NCBI RefSeq assembly: GCF_949628265.1
Contig: NC_088787.1
Span: 23,860,501-23,924,500 of the forward strand
DNA from: Cloeon dipterum
Taxonomy: Eukaryota > Arthropoda > Insecta > Ephemeroptera > Baetidae
Direction of reading: 5' to 3'
Length of the DNA: 64,000 nucleotides
In this document: positions 48,980-60,100 of the stretch, in pieces
Layout of the letters: each line of letters begins with the position of its first letter
How positions within the stretch are numbered: the stretch's first letter is position 1
The notes under the pieces: model-generated
What the model saw: the letters and a program-made list of their open reading frames with translations, nothing else
Told to the model about the DNA's origin: nothing
Database searches by the model: none
Program-made: the position numbers and the translations under genes

Positions 48980-51386
48980 TTCCCTCACATAGAATAATTT
49001 GTTTTAAGTTCAGTTTTATTGAATTCAATGTCCGCTTTCCAAACGTCGCACCGATATGATTCGTTTTACTCTATTAATTAGTAGCATTATGCGATGAAAA
49101 TAAAAAATAGATCAACTATGACTATTAGTAACTCGAAACCCCAAATTTGTTCATATTAAATTTTTATTTTGCTTCTTATACATCATTCATAAACTCTTTT
49201 TGGCAGCACGATCTCGTGGACGAATAGCGCTGACGTTGCTTTTTACCGCTTTTTTCACTTCCCAGGCAGTCGATCAAAACGGGAGGTGCGTCCAGCGGAG
49301 AACGAGAAAAATGCTGCCTATTTCCGTGTGCGGGTGGGGCGAAATTTATAAAAAATCGAAGGCAATCGGTGGATGCTGCTGGTACGTGTGTGCGTGGCCA
49401 AAGCAGGAAGTGAGGGCTAAGATCACGCTCGGTCGTCCGCTGATAAGGCTAGCAATTTAAAGTGGATGTTCTCTGCCTTATCGGCACCGATGGGAATTGC
49501 TGGCCGGCAAACACTCACATCGACTGCGTTGAGTGCATTAGCAGGCAAATTGAAAGTTGCATATTTCAAGAATGTCATTCACCGAGAGCAATTTATGTCA
49601 CATCTCGAGGGAAATGTCGTTGCTCTTCATATATGAACGCTCAGTGTGGTGAATAAAGCAAAAGATTTCAATCGCAGTTTCAACACAGTGTCGGAGATAG
49701 GGCAGAAAGTGGAAATTAATGTAGAACCATAAATGAGGAAAACGTGAAAATATTCAAAAGCTGCATTCAGAGGATATTCGCAAAGTTTGACGAGCTGTGA
49801 TCAAAAACAGCACTTCGCAAAGCAGGAAACACTCGAATAATTTTGTCCTCGTTCTAACTAATTTCGTTTGATATACACGAAAAGCGAATTTCAACCGTTT
49901 GATCTTTGAAGCCGTTAATTTCCGGCTCGTTCGCATCCACTTTAAGTTGCGGCGAGATTTGACAGAGAGCGGTGGTTTTTCATCGCAGCTGCTGCTTCTT
50001 TCCACCTCTGCTGAAATATAATCAAGCAAATCCCTCGCTCGGGTGTCGATAAGAGGCTTCCCTTTGCTTTTCACGGAGAAAGCGAGAGCATGGAGCTTTT
50101 GCTGCGAGGTCCAGCACCGGTCAGCCGCACGCACGTGACGCGCATGAAACATTCAATCTCCGCTCTCGGCTAACGTGCAAAAGCAGTCTTGCTTTCCAGT
50201 CTCCTCGTCTGTAGAAATTCGACACGATTGTATAAGAAAAAAGCTCTCATCTCAATGTTGGATTTGGGAAAGAAGTAAAACATATAATTATGATGTAGCA
50301 TTCTTTTGTTTTTCACCTCATGCCTCTAATGTATTACAAATATTTACGATGAATCATCTTTATGTGCTGAGAGCTTGATATTTTTAATTAATGAACTTTG
50401 CAAAAGAAAACAAATAAGTTTGCACTAAAATTTATGAAATTAGTATAAGTGCAATACTTCTTAAATGCTCAAGCTTGGAATTTTATATTTCAATTGCTTA
50501 CTTAGTTAGCTGGCTAATATTTGTAAATATAGAAAGACATCAGCAGTGAGTAATTTATCAAAGCCACTTCCTTTTTTCATCTCACTGTTTCTCTGTCTAC
50601 AATACGTGACAAAAAGGGAGGGGAGGAAAGTCCCGTGAAATCATCACTTAATGCTGCTGTTTAAGTAGTTGACGAATCGGAAATACATATATATTATGTA
50701 ATCGTGTAAGTGTTTTTGTTTGTTTACCGGGGTATTTAGTACGTTTAGTCTAACAATAATATTCCATTTAACAGAAAAACAATAGTTCCTATTCGAGCCG
50801 CGGTTACTCTCCGGAATACGCACCTCTTCGCTCATTGTCAGAGGGAGCGCAAGGAGAGGTGGTGTCCAACCTCGAGCTGTGACAGGGACTTTGCAAACTA
50901 GTTATGCAACACGCTTGGTACATCAGCCATTCAGGTTGCATAAATATCTTATTTAACATTAAAACATTTTTATAAGCTAACTCGGCCTAATAGTATTATG
51001 CTATTATTTATGCATACAATACTGTACATTTTTAATTGTAAATTTGATAATTTTAAACTCAAATGCATTATTTTTACCTGCAAACTTTATCAAATTTGAA
51101 AGGAACTTTTCTGTAGTTAAAACATTACCACCTTAATTTTGACTTTCATTTATTTTGGGATTACAAACACATATAAGGAATGTATTTGAAGCAATCTTTT
51201 CTGTACAGATGCAAAAATATGCCGAAGATGAAGGAGCATAGAGCTGAAATTTAGATTAGGCATTAATTTAATCCCTAATGGTAGGTATTGTTAAGGTGTC
51301 ACATTTACAAGTAAAATTTAAACAGCACTTAAAAATAAATTAAATACACAAAAGCATTGTAGTACTTTGCCAATATGAAAGGTTAT
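48980..51386. other. non-coding region; islands at about 49200-49640 and 49860-50180
   Basis: A minus-strand ATG at 50835 (context GACAATGAGC) opens MSEEVRIPESNRGS... with candidate donors after GAAGAG and after AACACCCCG. It might be a first exon, but nothing downstream joins it. The remainder is AT-rich. Confidence 0.35.
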
Positions 51387-51392
51387 TTTATT
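51387..51392 (-). terminator. poly(A) signal of the four-pass membrane protein gene
   Basis: A minus-strand AATAAA lies about 65 bases after the TAA at 51457. Confidence 0.5.
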
Positions 51393-51456
51393 TCATTTAA
51401 ATTAAGAAACGCTTGTAAGATCAGCAAAAACGAATACATTTTGTCGAGAATATATT

Positions 51457-52200
51457 TTAGAAAGTGCGGTTCCATGAAGTGGCTATAACGTGGCTCATTT
51501 CTTTCATATATGTGGAAAACGTAAAAACATATAATGCTACATACCATACGCTGCTACGATCTTCCATTCCCAGGATAACCCGGTAAAACTGAATGAGCAG
51601 GTAGATTGCGATCGCAGCATAAAAAACACCACAAGTACAGCAGCTCCAGAAATAGTACTTCCCGAAATAAAAGCCCAAACTCTGAACACAAATATTGAAG
51701 ATAGCAGTGGCAACGACGAAATTATCATTTTTGTTATATCGCAGTCAGTAAATATCGCCGCTAAATAAACACAAATAAAACTCATTATTATTTTTTGTGC
51801 ATCAACAATGATAATACTTACTTAAATAAATCGGAATCACATTTAACATCGAAATTTGAAATAGTATGTGATTTAAATCGAATGCGGAAGTATTTTCTGT
51901 TTCATTTTTGTCGATCTGAGTGCCATCATTTTTTACTCTACAAAAATGCTGAAACAGACAAAGCATATTTTTATATCTTTTATTTTGTAAATATATTAGA
52001 AACCTAAAAGTATCTTTTATGTATTAATGGAATTTTAAATAAATGGCATTAAAGGATATTTAACGACTTCAAGCTATTCTTGCAGTGCGTTAAAATGTAT
52101 TTTTGGTGGTTTTATAAGTTGTATCAATAGATTGCTTGAATTTTCATACCTCATTTGACTGCAGCTGTTCGGGCTTCAATGGGGATATTTCGTCTTGCAT
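51457..52200 (-). pseudogene. predicted four-pass membrane protein, one-base frameshift in last exon
   Basis: Exons: 52200-52150 (MQDEISPLKPEQLQSNE, donor GAG|GTATGA), 51948-51822 (phase 0 in, phase 1 out, donor AA|GTAAGT) and 51760-51457. Total about 160 residues. Predicted helices: ILFQISMLNVIPIYLTAIF (about 45-63), NFVVATAIFNICVQSLGFYF (73-92), CTCGVFYAAIAIYLLIQFY (about 101-119), VWYVALYVFTFSTYM (131-145). Small size, four helices and cytosolic ends resemble MARVEL-type or other insect tetraspan proteins, but I do not recognise the family. After ITK (to 51729) the annotated frame would continue to a stop at 51537, while the tetraspan frame needs one extra A in the A5 run at 51728-51732. 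Either the gene is newly broken or the run was mis-called. The alternative reading frame (SSLPLLSSIFVFRVWAF...) is also open and hydrophobic, so the unshifted protein cannot be excluded. Confidence 0.55.
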
Positions 52201-53857
52201 TCTTCCACTGCTCTTTCGATAGTTAAAATCTTAAAAGCACTCTCGACCAGGCATGACTATCAACTTCCTAGAACCGAGTAAAATGATTCCAATAGCTCTA
52301 ATATTACTAAAGTAATAGGAACTTATTTCACGTTGCACATCAAAACATTTGCTAAATAAGTTCCTTTGACACAACTTGTTTTGATTTTGTTTTTAGTTAT
52401 GGTTTGTTTCTCCAGATATAAACTTTACAAGATTTTTTATTTAACTGCATGAATATCGTTTGTATTATACTTCATTACGGTTTTTTTATTTTTTACTCTA
52501 CATTCTTATCACTAAAAAGGTCTGGCTAACTAATAATAGAGTTATTATTTTCAGTTTTTGACTAATCTGTTTTTCTTTTGAAAATACATTAAAAAACCAT
52601 CTGCGATTGAATCTGAAATTAGTATTCATAATTATTGCTAAATTTGTGCTATTCCATACCTTAATAAAACATCATTTAATTTAAAAATTTCAATGACGAA
52701 GACAATAAGGTAAGTTTACTTACGGAATTTGTGTTACAAATCGACTGGGATAGAAGTTTTCCCCTCCAAATCTTCGTTTCCGCTCTTGAGTGGAATGTTA
52801 AGTGACCGTCAATAACAGTTTGGACAAAGCAACAGAACTCTCAGAGCTTGAAGAAATTTTAAACTCAGAAGTGGGGGAAATTATTGACTATATGTGTGTG
52901 AGTTAGTAACAGTTTCTACATCTCAAACAAAACGTGCTTGCTTGCCTATAGCTTTAAAGCGGGAGGTATAATCAGGCAAATGCGTCAAAGCCGGACGCTA
53001 AGAGGCTTGTGTGTACACAGGGCAAAAGCAGGTTTTTCGCCGGTCCACTGCTCTTAATTCTGGCCGACGTGACGCGAATGCAAGCCTTAACGAAGCCGCC
53101 GACTCAATCACGGCCTTTGCGGCGCGCAGCTGAGCAGCCAGCGGATCATTTGAATAATTTATTTACGCTCGTCTGCCGGTGCGGTGGACTGAAAACCCGT
53201 CCAATCCCTCACTCGTAGCCCCGATCTCCTAATTTCAGCCACGCGGTTCGTTTCTTTCTACATCCTCGGCCCTGGAATTGTGGACGAGCTGCACGATTTA
53301 ATTTATGTTACACGGATTTCTGCTGGGCGCCAGATGAAAAGGTTACTGCGCTGCGGTTGTACAGGTTTCCTGCAAATTAACATTTTATTTGCGTTCGCAG
53401 GGCTGAAACTCGCAACACCTTTGATGCCAGCCGTGTGCATGAGAGTTAATGAAATTTCGCTATATCCGCTCCGTTTATGCTGCCACGCGAACGGTAATTA
53501 ATTTCGAAACGTTTTAATTACCCTCGAGGAAATGAGTGAATAAAGTGCGAGTCAGAAATAAAGGGATTTGTGGGCAACGATTCAATGATTTTGTCACTCT
53601 CCACTCAGTCAGTTGGGTACCGACTCTTTTAAATCTACTAAACCAGTGTCACTGGCTCGAAATATAAATTTTACCACATAAAAATTATCTCAAAGAATTG
53701 TAGAAATATCTGAAGTTGTTGGGCTGCGTTGGAAGGTGAATTTGGAATTTACAGCGGTGTCTCAGGGGCGTGAGGAATGTCATCTTCTCATCTCAAATTT
53801 CCTGAATTTCCGCGTCTATGGGCAAACTTCCGTGCGTCACCGTCGGGGGTCACCAAA
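52201..53857. other. non-coding region; inverted repeat at 52317-52365; island at about 52980-53560
   Basis: AGGAACTTATTT (52317-52328) pairs perfectly with AAATAAGTTCCT (52354-52365) across a 25-base loop, upstream of the four-pass gene. The island has TTAATTA strings and no supported exon. Confidence 0.4.
53841..53855 (-). promoter_or_regulatory. tRNA primer-binding site of the LTR element
   Basis: TGGTGACCCCCGACG directly follows the LTR end. The leading TGG is the complement of the tRNA CCA tail. The identity of the tRNA is not certain. Confidence 0.65.
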
Positions 53858-54149
53858 TGTGGGGTACTGGACGGCGAGCTAAAAGTAAATGCATCTAGTT
53901 CCTTTGTAGTCGTAGTATTTAATCCATAATTAAGACCCGGTAGAGTTCTTCGGGTCTAACAATTATTACAAGCGTCAAACATTATTCTCCCGGCCGGAGA
54001 GGTAAATGCGACATGACCGTATACGTGCGTAGGTGAGCGGTCAGTGAAGGTGTATTATACAGGATAAATGAGAAAAGCTTATCATACAGTTACAAGTGAC
54101 ATCTAAAGGTTACAAACTGAGTTAACGCCAATAAGCGGGAACCGCTACA
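53858..54149 (-). mobile_element. LTR with primer-binding site, Ty3/gypsy-like, internal part lost
   Basis: On the minus strand the segment starts TGTAGCGGTTCCCGC (54149) and ends CAGTACCCCACA (53858), 292 bases with TG...CA ends. Two bases further on comes TGGTGACCCCCGACG (53855-53841), complementary to a tRNA 3' end that includes CCA, the usual position of the primer-binding site. So this is the left LTR of an element pointing to lower coordinates. Fewer than about 150 bases of internal sequence follow before ordinary DNA, with no gag or pol frame. A partial sister LTR lies at 34450-34552. Confidence 0.75.
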
Positions 54150-57074
54150 CCAGCATAAAAACATATCTATCCAATCCTTCTCAACACCAGAAATGTAAAT
54201 AGTAAAATTAAATTGAAACGCTGCTCATTTAATTTTGCAAATTTTGCAAAGCATTTCTCCCTTTAATGCCTACTAAGATCATTTTACTTGTGCATATACT
54301 CAAATCATTTAACAAAAACTAATTAGGTGTTTTATCGTTAGTTCGTGGGAATCTGCACTAAAATAATATTGTTCAGAGAATTTCCTTGTACATTGAGTAA
54401 ATTTGGTTCAAGTTCCCAGTGACTAACTGTAAAATTTTGATAATATTAAAATAGTTTTAGGCTGAAGTGTGGTGAATGGTTAGAATACTAGCATTAAATT
54501 TAGCGTTTATTTCAATCATGAGTTTCAGTGAGTAGATTGCTAATGCTTACCGAGCTTAATTTCTCCTAAACGTTTCATTTTGATTTTAAATTTTAATTAC
54601 CCCTTGTGCCGATTTATTTGGTCCCATATACTGAATCGTATCCAAATTGCGAGATAAAAATTGCTTCTTTGTCTGTTAATCATATTCTTCCCGGATAACA
54701 TGGAATTTCATGACTGACGTACTCATATGTGTCAGTTAGTTTTGCTAAGTACTAAATATCAGACTCCATCCTGTTTTTTGAAAGTCCAACCACGCAGGCC
54801 AGCATCAATTTGAACGCTTTCATCGACAAAAGTGTCTACCGTGAGACTGATTCTCCTGCGTTGCTTTCTTGCTGGCAGCCGGTGGGCAAAGTTTCGATGA
54901 ATATTTATGGTGTGCGGGCGTTTGGCGTTGATTTGAATACATCGTCTCGGGTGCCACGCCACGTGATTGGCCTCGGCGCGGTTTTGTTGAGTGCGCGAAG
55001 GGGCAAAAAGCAAAACACACACACACACACCGAACTACCAACGGGTGAGAGAAGGAAACAGGGTTGTCGGCTTTTTGTCTCGTCGCGCCCCGGGGTGCAT
55101 TAGGCCGCTAATTAAGCTTTCAAGTCATTTGCAGATGCACGCCTGCGAAGACCTGCTGCTTCTACCGCCGCTCCTGTCCCCCTATTGTTGCCAACTTGCA
55201 GCCTTGGCCCGACCGAGTAATTGCTCTGCTAGGGCTGCAGTTCGCTGCTCGGCGCCAATTACGGAAATTGTGCTGGTCCGACTGGCGAGGATTATTAAAT
55301 TACATTGTTCGAGCAGCCACATCACAAAACACAGTCACCACACTCGAATATGCGGAAACTTCTTCTCGTGTACTCAGCTCAAGAATCCTTATACTTTTTA
55401 TTAACCTAAAAGACTTTCCAAGCAAACCAGAATATGGCTACTTCGTTTTGAATAAAATCTCAAGCCATATGTTATGCCCTCATATCCTTTCCCCCTTTTT
55501 TTTAGAGATTTTATAATTTGCCATCAAAATTTTCCTTCAATATGGAAACATGTATTTTTTCCTTTCAAGTAGTTACTTAACCCAAAAACCCCAGTTTTTA
55601 TTAAATTAAATTTAGCCATGGTCACATAGTCATAATTTTATGGCTGGGAATCTTAACGGCTCATATTTAAAGTTTGGCCGTAGCGTTTTCTCATCACCGT
55701 TTGTATATATTTTAGATTTTTTGAAATGGTGTCAAACTCGATAATTTAAATTTTTAATGGGTAGAGCGTTTTGAAAATTATTCAAATAATGTAAACGTCA
55801 ATACTTTGACCAATCCTTTTTTACTATATTCAGCTTAATTTTATACACGTTTTCTTCAATTTCTATATTTAAACGGAATCTCATGCTCCAGAGCCTCAAA
55901 TTAAACAAAATTTGCTCACAATCAGCTCTTCCTATAGTATCTGATAATTCATCCATTTAAATTAATAGAAATGGTGCTTTATTTAAAAGCTTTATTCCGC
56001 TTTGACAGAGTATATAGTTGCAAAGTTACAATACGATGAATTATATGACTGTAAAAATCCTCTTACTTATCAATAATTCACTTCTATCCAGGAACATTGC
56101 AGACGATGATTTGATTACAAAGTTTCCAAACTGCAAAGTGAAATGAAAACATTGCCTCCCCATGTTACGAGAGACACGCGTTGCATGCTCGAAGAACAAA
56201 GACAGTGTTAATAAGAAGCGATAAATTTCCATCGCGAGCGTGTTTTCCTTTTCCGCAGAGCAAGTTGTATGTTTTGTGCGGAAATATTAGAAGCACAAGT
56301 GGGTTGCTTTATGAAGTATTTATTACTTATAGCATGCAGACGCAGAGACGGGGGAGAAAGAGAAAAGGACGTTAATAAAGTTGGAAAGAGCCAGTAAAAT
56401 AATATATTTCCTCTGGAAGGAAATCTGCCCGGTCTCATATTCTCTTGCGCTTATTGTTACACACGCCAGCAGCACTGCTATATAGTTTCTCTTCTCGAGA
56501 GGGAGAGAAAAAACGTTGCTGGTTGCCTGCTGGGCGCATTTTGCATCATCTCTCGCTTGCTGCTAGCTACTGGCTCAACTTTCGCAACAGTTGGCGAGCG
56601 AGCAAACGAGAGAACACTTTGCGATTCATGCAGAAACTTCTTTTGTCGATTTCGAATTAAAAATAGTGGTGCTTTCGTGTGACTTCTGCCGAGCCAACTG
56701 CCTCCGGTCGCAGATGGCGGCCAACATATTGGTGATTTTGCGTAAATGCCAAATGAACTTTGCGATAAAACTGGAGCATCCATTTCGACTGTAGAAACAG
56801 AAAAAATCGGACAGTTTCTAAAGATAAGTTGAGCTGAACACGTGAGGAGGCTGGTTTCCTTTTAAAAATGTACTGCGTGTATACCCAATGGAGCGGTATG
56901 GTTCGCGGATATACAACGTTTTGCATATTTTTCTGATTGGAAAACCAATATTGAATTCATGTATTAAATTATTCGAAATGGTGCATAAAAGCATTATTTT
57001 ACTGACTAAATATTAAAGGTATTCAACTTGAAGAAAGCTGCTTGCTTTAGTGTAGGTCCATTGATAGTTGATCT
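54150..57074. other. non-coding region; islands at about 54780-55330 and 56440-56760
   Basis: (AC)n at 55014-55030. Open frames up to 137 codons inside the first island have no splice or homology support. No gene seen. Confidence 0.35.
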
Positions 57075-57150
57075 TTTTTTATTCATTTTTTAATGGTTCA
57101 TCTCTTCCGAGATGGGCAACTTCCTGACTGTTTGTGCTAGGAATAAAAAC
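57075..57150 (-). repeat. short relic of repeat R3
   Basis: In reverse orientation it shows GTTGCCCATCTCGGAAGAGATG followed by ACCATTAAAAA, aligning with the last third of the copies at 29281 and 48529. Small, so tentative. Confidence 0.35.
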
Positions 57151-60100
57151 GAATTTTGTAAGAACCTATAAATCAATTTCGATCTTGATAGCTTTATGTT
57201 TACAAGTTTCATTCCTCATATCTCACTTTCTCAGGATAAGTGTTCACCGGCCACTTCCTTCCCTTGGAAAAAAATAAAAACAATCTGTCGGATAAAAGTT
57301 TAATTCTTGTTCCATCTGACAATGAGGCGTATCTTGGAGTGACGTTGATTTTGATTCAGCGTCGGTGTTAATGAAATTTTCGACGTCGTCGGCTGCGCGA
57401 AATTGCATTTCATTATCGGGCAAATTCATCACGGGAAGAGCGAGCGAAAGACAATGATGAATTGTTTGTGCGTAGGACGGACAGACAACACACCGGTGCA
57501 AAATAAACGGAATATGAAAAATTGGACGGTGATGGCTGGGAGCGAGGAAACGCAATCATACCATTGTAGCTGCGGCGAGCGCCGACAACACAACATTGCA
57601 AATGAAGGCGAAATTAGCCCCGTCAGATAATTTATTTCGCCCCGGGGAGTCACTTGTTTCAGTTGCAAAGTCACCAGCAGAGGAACAATTTCGCTTTAAC
57701 ACGCCGGCGAAGCGAAATTTACACTGTGTACACACGCATACAAGAGCCGCATGCACACACCTTGCAGCCCGTCCAAATGTTTGAATTTGCATTAAATTTG
57801 GCCTGCTAATTGATTACACGCGTGCGACGGCGCACATGCGTAATTAACTCTGGCCATTGTGTTGTCTACCTAGATCCTCGTAAATTAATCGTCCTCTTCA
57901 GCTGGTGCGGCTTTTGCGGTCAGATGCAGTCGGAATTCCAAATGAAATTCGTATCTGAATAAAGTTCAAAGCGTGTGTTGTACGCACTTGGTCAGACGCA
58001 AACCTCATTTTCAACTGCTTTCGCCACGCTCTGCTCGCAGATCAATACTTCAGCCGGCACTAGAAATTAATTATAAGTTTCTAAAAACTTTACAATATGA
58101 GTTATGAGAAATTGATTCGCGAAATCCTTGCACACCTCGCGTATTAGTATAGTAGAATATTTCGTTAAAAAAAGTTAATACCCTGCACCACAAGTTCTAA
58201 ATACTGTCCTAAAAATAAATGTGGACTTGCATGAAAATGATTACACGAAATTTGTATTTTTAATTTGAAAATAACTATAGAGTTTCAACCGTCAGGAAAA
58301 CGTTATCTTAGTTCAAATGGTGACAATCTAACAATCAATGGACTTAACATAATTATATCATATTCTACAAATAAAATAATTTTGATTGCAAAATTTCGCT
58401 AAAATCTACTATTCAATACGGAGCAGACTAATATTTGTTGGAACAACATGCGGTTTTGGGTTATCCTAAGTGAATTTAAATTGATAAAAATACTTATGAA
58501 TAAATTAAATGTAGAACTTATGTGGAAGAGAAAAAAATGTCCGATGAATTTTAATGATCAAATACGAATTCAGGATGGGCAGCAAATAAAGAAAAATTGA
58601 TGTGTTGTGTGTACTTTTTACGGTCAAATTCTTCCGAAAATGCGGAAAAATATGTCAAAGCCCAAAATTTAATCCCGTTTCTAAGAACAGTCTCAATAAT
58701 TTCCTGTCTCCCACTTCACGAAAATATTATAATTTAAAATTATTTAAGCTTGCAAATTTTATTTTGCAAAACTTCCTATTTTAATAGCATTCTAAATTGA
58801 AGAATTAAGCAGCTAGCGTCAGTTCTTTCCGCTCCTTTTCAATTTAGCTTGGCAAACTCGAGCTGCACAAAAAAAGCAGATTGCTTTTAGTGCCGGATAT
58901 CTGTTCGGCACTTTTCAAATTCGCTAGTGGACGATAAAGCTGTTTTATTATTTGTCCTCTTGGCCGCGGCGGCAGCGGCGGAACTTTTATCGAATGCCAG
59001 TGTGACACTCGCGTATTTGGCGGGGAAGCAATAAAACGGTCGCGCGCAGAGGCTTTTAATGCAGCGCCGAGTGTGTTTGTTTGCGCGAGAGCTGTTAGCA
59101 GCTGCACAAATTTGGAAAAGCACTAGTGACCGGCGGCCGGCTATGGTGCACATAAAATCTGGCTTGCAAATGCTAATGCTGCAGCGCGGCGAATTAATTA
59201 GTCATTCTGGAAAACCATATCACATATTCGCTCTCGGCTCGCCCTGGCAAAGCAACTACTACTACAACACAGTTTGTCTAGTAGTAATTCAGAGCCGGCC
59301 GGACTTAAACTTTTATGTGTTTAGTTACAATTACGAGAGCAAGCGGGCGAAACGACCTGCTTTCGCTCTTGATTCTAATTGCCGCGACATGCAAATGCTT
59401 TTAATTAAATCGGCTGGCAAAAGCTGCTCCGAGGCCGTTTTTATTTCATTAAAAGTTTCGGCCAGAGTTAATCACGATTATTTCGCGTCGAATCAAGACA
59501 TTTCTCCGGCTCGCAGCGGCGTTAATAGTTGGCAGCCGTCGTTTAATTTTATCGCCTATTAAAACGCGCGCGTCGCCTGATTTAATTTGCTTTATGCCGT
59601 GCTCGCCGGGAAATTGCTGTGTGTCCCGCACCGAATGCTCGTCGCTGTAAAGCGTGTAATCACTCGCCTTTTTAATGCTGCCGATGCCCAGATTCAGCCC
59701 GCAAAAACCATTAACCACTGATGTACGCTGCTCGATTCGTCAAATTACGGTCGCAAACGCGTGGGTTTCAGTCCACACTAACGGGTAATCGCCGGTTTAG
59801 TGGTCTTGATCGTGAATTATTGCTAGGCCTCAAAACTATTGAGTTGTGTTGAATGTAAAATATGCCATATCGCTCAATGATTCATCAGTTAATTCCTTGG
59901 TAACACGTTTCTTAAGCTCATCCCTCATCCCTAATTTTGAGAAAATAGACTAATATTTTTTATCTGTTCATTTCGTCTTGTGGAGCCGACTATGGAATAC
60001 TCATGAAATAGGGCGGACGGGATTTGCCGTCACTGCGGTTGAGTTTAATGTAACTCTGACTTTCAACGAGGATGAAGTCTGTTATATCCAATATCCAATA

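Noticed and set aside
59755..59790. tRNA-like B box (GGGTTTCAGTCCAC)
   Set aside because: No matching A box or cloverleaf could be folded around it.
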